A stretch of 6,406 nucleotides of DNA, taken from positions 1 through 6,406 of the forward strand of contig CAYWYG010000034.1 of the NCBI GenBank assembly GCA_964462335.1, written 5' to 3'. Shown here piece by piece: positions 3,883 to 6,406 of the stretch (the first letter of the stretch is position 1; every line of letters starts with the position of its first letter). Both the position numbers and the translations under genes were made by a program. The notes under the pieces were generated by a model. It did not search any database. It was not told where the DNA came from and saw nothing but the letters and a program-made list of their open reading frames with translations. The DNA is from JAPUDQ01 sp964462335. GTDB lineage: Bacteria > Patescibacteriota > Saccharimonadia > Saccharimonadales > Saccharimonadaceae.

Positions 3883-4968
3883 ATGACAAAAATTACGATG
3901 GACGATCTCTTGAAAGACGAGAAAGTCCAGCAGTTAGCCCAAGGCGAAACAGTCGAGGGTGTAGTATTAAGCGTACACAAGCATGAAGTGATGGTCGACC
4001 TCGGTCCGCTTGGCGTTGGTATCGTGCCTCGCCGCGAGATCGGCTTTGGCAAAGAGCTTGTTGTGGGCGAAGGTGTTACGGCAAGCGTTGTCGAGACAGA
4101 GATGGATAACGGATGCAGCCTGCTCAGCCTTCGTAAGGCGGCGAAAGATCGTGGCTGGGATGAGATCCAGCGCGTGATCGACGCTGGTGAAACGATCGAC
4201 GTTTCACCATATGACGCGAACCGTGGCGGATTGCTCATTGAGCTTGAGGGTGTGCGTGGCTTCTTGCCAGTCTCACAGCTTTCAGCTGAGCATTATCCTC
4301 GAGTTGGCGGGGCAGATAAAGACGAGATATTACAGCGTCTCAATAGTCTGATCGGTAAATCATTGAGCGTTCGTATCCTCGATGCTGACCGTAAAGCAAA
4401 CAAACTGATCTTCAGCGAGAAAGAAGCGATCAAAGAAGGACTCGCCGAGCGCTTTGAGAAACTCAAAGTCGGTGATACAGTGACGGGCGTTGTGACGGGC
4501 GTTGTTGATTTCGGCGCATTTGTCAATGTAAGTGGTATCGAAGGACTTGTGCATATATCGGAGATCAGCTGGGAACGTGTCAATGCACCATCAGATTACG
4601 TCAAAGTTGGTGACACGATCGACGCGAAGATTATTGCCATCGACAAGGATCGCTTGAGCCTCAGCATGAAGCAATTGCAAGAGGATCCATGGCTCAAAGA
4701 AGTCGATGCGTTTACTAGTGGCGAACAAGTGGAAGGGACGGTGACGCGTATTACACCGTTTGGCGCGTTTGTTCAGATCAGCCCAGCCGTTGAAGCGCTG
4801 GTGCACGTGAGTGAACTCGGCGAAGGCGATGGTGCAGATCCGGAAAAAGTCTTTACGCTCAATGCACGCAAGACCTTTACTGTGCTTGAGATCGACAAAG
4901 ATAATCGCAAGATTTCTCTCTCGTTAAAGAAAAAACCAGCTGCCAAATCTAAGAAAAAAGAATCGTAG
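3883..4968 (+). CDS. rpsA: Ribosomal protein S1-like protein with four S1 domains, 361 aa
   Basis: An RNA-binding protein of the bS1 type that would help mRNA bind the 30S subunit. Four OB-fold S1 repeats are visible: about 20-85 (GETVEGVVLS...SLRKA), 100-181 (AGETIDVS...IFSEK), 195-264 (VGDTVTGVV, DFGAFV, GLVHISEISW, LSLSMK) and 280-350 (GEQVEGTV, PFGAFV, ALVHVSEL, ISLSLK). Repeats 3 and 4 are canonical, while 1 and 2 are divergent, as in S1 proteins whose first repeats bind the ribosome. A lysine-rich tail (350-361) follows. E. coli S1 has six repeats; four is common in Gram-positive and CPR lineages. ATG 3883 has AAGGGAG (3864-3870) 12 bases upstream. An alternative TTG at 3823 with perfect AGGAGG would add 20 residues, but that site abuts the -10 and should lie outside the transcript. 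The gene is 74 bases upstream of infB. Confidence 0.9.
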   Translation: MTKITMDDLLKDEKVQQLAQGETVEGVVLSVHKHEVMVDLGPLGVGIVPRREIGFGKELVVGEGVTASVVETEMDNGCSLLSLRKAAKDRGWDEIQRVIDAGETIDVSPYDANRGGLLIELEGVRGFLPVSQLSAEHYPRVGGADKDEILQRLNSLIGKSLSVRILDADRKANKLIFSEKEAIKEGLAERFEKLKVGDTVTGVVTGVVDFGAFVNVSGIEGLVHISEISWERVNAPSDYVKVGDTIDAKIIAIDKDRLSLSMKQLQEDPWLKEVDAFTSGEQVEGTVTRITPFGAFVQISPAVEALVHVSELGEGDGADPEKVFTLNARKTFTVLEIDKDNRKISLSLKKKPAAKSKKKES

Positions 4969-4977
4969 CGGTATAGG

Positions 4978-5003
4978 GAGCGGGTGAGTATTGTCACCCG
5001 CTC
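4978..5003 (+). repeat. Intercistronic hairpin between the S1 gene and infB, no U-tract
   Basis: Perfect 10-bp stem GAGCGGGTGA (4978-4987) with TCACCCGCTC (4994-5003), loop GTATTG, 9 bases after the S1 stop. What follows is AAATATCTCTG, not a T-run, so efficient intrinsic termination is not expected. It could protect the upstream mRNA 3' end, mark a processing site, or reduce read-through into infB. Confidence 0.7.
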
Positions 5004-5042
5004 AAATATCTCTGCGAACCAAAAGGAAGGAGCGACGCGCGT

Positions 5043-6406
5043 ATGGCTGAAAAGATTATCCAAGTGCCCTCACAGATCACGGTAGGTGAGCTTGCTGAGT
5101 TAGTTGGCTTGCCAGCGACGACGTTGATCGGAGAGTTGTTCAAAAATGGCATCGCAGCCACGCTTAACCAACGGATCGATGTCGAGACGGCACAGATCAT
5201 CGTCGATGAACTGGGCTTAAGTGTGGAGTTACAGCAGAAATCATCTGAAGAAGTTGTAAAGACAACGAAACGTGAGCTCAGTGATCACGCCAGTGAACGC
5301 GCTCCTATCGTTGCGGTGATGGGTCACGTTGATCATGGGAAGACGAGCTTGCTTGACGCGCTCCTCGATACGAAAGTTGTTGAGGGAGAAGCTGGCGGTA
5401 TCACGCAGCATATCAGTGCGTACCAGACGGTGCGCAATAGTCGCCCAATTACCTTACTCGACACGCCTGGGCACGAAGCATTTGCTGCATTGCGTCAGCA
5501 TGGTGCAGCGCTGACTGATGTAGTGATTATTGTTGTTGCTGCCGATGATGGTGTCAAACCGCAAACTATCGAGGCAATCAAATTTGCCCAGACAGCGCAT
5601 GCCAAGATCGTGGTAGCGATCAACAAGATCGACAAGCCAGCCGCAAACGTCGATATGGTCAAGGGCCAGTTAGCAAGTGAACACCACCTCAACCCCGAAG
5701 AGTGGGGCGGTGATACGATTATGGTACCGGTCAGTGCCAAGACGCGCGAAGGCCTCGATAAACTGCTCGATATGGTGCTGCTCGTTGCTGATCTCGAGGA
5801 GCTCAAGGCTGAGACGGACGTGCCTGCCGAGGGCCTCGTCATCGAAGCACATATGGAGATTGGTCGCGGTCCTGAGGTTAGCTTACTTGTCGAACATGGT
5901 ATCTTGAAGCCTGGTATGCATCTGGTTGCTGGTCTCGCGCATGGCCGAGTCCGTACTCTTGTCGATTATGCTGATCGACCGATCAAACAGGCTAGACCGT
6001 CAACACCGGCAACGGTGACAGGGTTCAAGGAACTACCGAGTTTTGGTGATCGATTTGTCGTTGTCAAAAATGAAAAAGAAGCTCGTCAACTGGTTGCGAC
6101 GCACCGTAGCGAGCTTGAGCACAATGCTGTCAGTGCCAATGTGACAGGATCAGACTTACTCAATCTTATGAAGAAGCAAGATGAGACGCAGCAGCTTGAT
6201 GTCATTGTCCGGGCGGATGTCCAGGGGTCGCTCACGTCGCTCATTGATAGTCTCAAACTGCTCGATAACGGTGAAGTGTCCGTACGAGTTATCCGATCTG
6301 GTGTGGGCAATATTTCAGAAAATGATGTGAGATTGGCATCATCTTCCGGTGCGATCATCTATGGATTTAACATACAACTACCACCCGCTGTAAAACGTAC
6401 ATCGAT
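5043..6406 (+). CDS. infB: Translation initiation factor IF-2, 3'-truncated by the window
   Basis: GTPase that brings fMet-tRNA to the 30S subunit and promotes 50S joining. 454 codons are visible. Residues 3-60 are a single IF2_N domain, then a short charged linker (61-86) replaces the long N-terminal region of E. coli IF-2. The G domain has G1 GHVDHGKT (94-101), G2 GGITQHIS (118-125), G3 DTPGHEAF (140-147), G4 NKID (194-197) and G5 SAK (231-233). Domain II runs to about 345 (RGPEVSLLVEHGILKPG, GRVRTLVDY). Domain III (about 375-454) includes IVRADVQGSLTSL, SGVGNISENDV and GAIIYGFN. The C-terminal fMet-tRNA-binding domain lies beyond the window edge. ATG 5043 has the long purine site AAGGAAGGAG (5023-5032), the strongest in the window. 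No promoter is obvious in the 74-base gap, so it is probably co-transcribed with the S1 gene. Confidence 0.97.
   Translation, partial: MAEKIIQVPSQITVGELAELVGLPATTLIGELFKNGIAATLNQRIDVETAQIIVDELGLSVELQQKSSEEVVKTTKRELSDHASERAPIVAVMGHVDHGKTSLLDALLDTKVVEGEAGGITQHISAYQTVRNSRPITLLDTPGHEAFAALRQHGAALTDVVIIVVAADDGVKPQTIEAIKFAQTAHAKIVVAINKIDKPAANVDMVKGQLASEHHLNPEEWGGDTIMVPVSAKTREGLDKLLDMVLLVADLEELKAETDVPAEGLVIEAHMEIGRGPEVSLLVEHGILKPGMHLVAGLAHGRVRTLVDYADRPIKQARPSTPATVTGFKELPSFGDRFVVVKNEKEARQLVATHRSELEHNAVSANVTGSDLLNLMKKQDETQQLDVIVRADVQGSLTSLIDSLKLLDNGEVSVRVIRSGVGNISENDVRLASSSGAIIYGFNIQLPPAVKRTS

Noticed and set aside
3744..5063. Minus-strand frames opposite the S1 gene and the start of infB
   Set aside because: They are antisense shadows of clear translation genes with repeated S1 motifs and GTPase motifs.
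1..6406. CRISPR array, transposon ends, tRNA or rRNA genes
   Set aside because: No regularly spaced direct repeats, transposase, terminal inverted repeats with target duplication, or tRNA T-loop/anticodon pattern were found on either strand by eye.

Overview
The window looks like chromosomal DNA from a small-genome bacterium of the Candidate Phyla Radiation (Patescibacteria), most likely Saccharibacteria/TM7. This is inferred from recalled family features, not a database search. The supporting features are a compact initiation factor IF-2 with a single N-terminal domain, a four-domain S1 protein directly upstream of infB, a small KGG-repeat basic protein beginning MAGTVAGGRKAAATN, and a surface protein ending in an 'ANTGP + hydrophobic stretch + RSRR' sorting-like tail. 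All visible genes read with UGA as stop (no in-frame UGA), which argues against the recoded Gracilibacteria/Absconditabacteria.

Layout. Positions 1-61 are the 3' edge of something upstream that I cannot identify. Positions 62-211 hold four successive hairpins, the last a bidirectional terminator. A minus-strand, AT-rich, cysteine-containing hypothetical gene (210-716) is divergent from a VOC/glyoxalase-fold gene (813-1184), which ends in a strong terminator (1216-1252). A promoter at 1355-1383 drives a ~100-nt leader containing an attenuator-like hairpin with U-tract (1437-1463), then the KGG protein gene (1492-1719). That gene is followed by a ~175-bp G+C-rich structured non-coding stretch and a bidirectional terminator (1897-1928). 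On the minus strand, a ROK-family sugar kinase (2372-3181) overlaps by 26 nt an IrrE-like HELGH metallopeptidase with a zinc ribbon (1939-2397). Divergent from the kinase is the secreted or anchored Ser/Thr/Pro/Gln-rich protein (3284-3781). Its promoter shares DNA with the kinase promoter.

The right third is translation machinery: its own promoter (3783-3811), an rpsA-like S1 protein (3883-4968), an intercistronic hairpin without U-tract (4978-5003), and infB (5043 to the window edge, truncated). The S1 protein sits where nusA often precedes infB in other bacteria.

The genes fall into two initiation styles. KGG, the surface protein, S1 and IF-2 have purine-rich Shine-Dalgarno sites. The AT-rich gene, the VOC gene and the ROK kinase lack one and have a -10-like element 6-10 bp from the start codon, as leaderless transcripts would. 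I see no CRISPR array, tRNA, rRNA or insertion sequence. I found no convincing new multi-gene system. The most interesting points are the KGG leader attenuator, the small surface protein, the structured KGG 3' region, and the possible leaderless genes.
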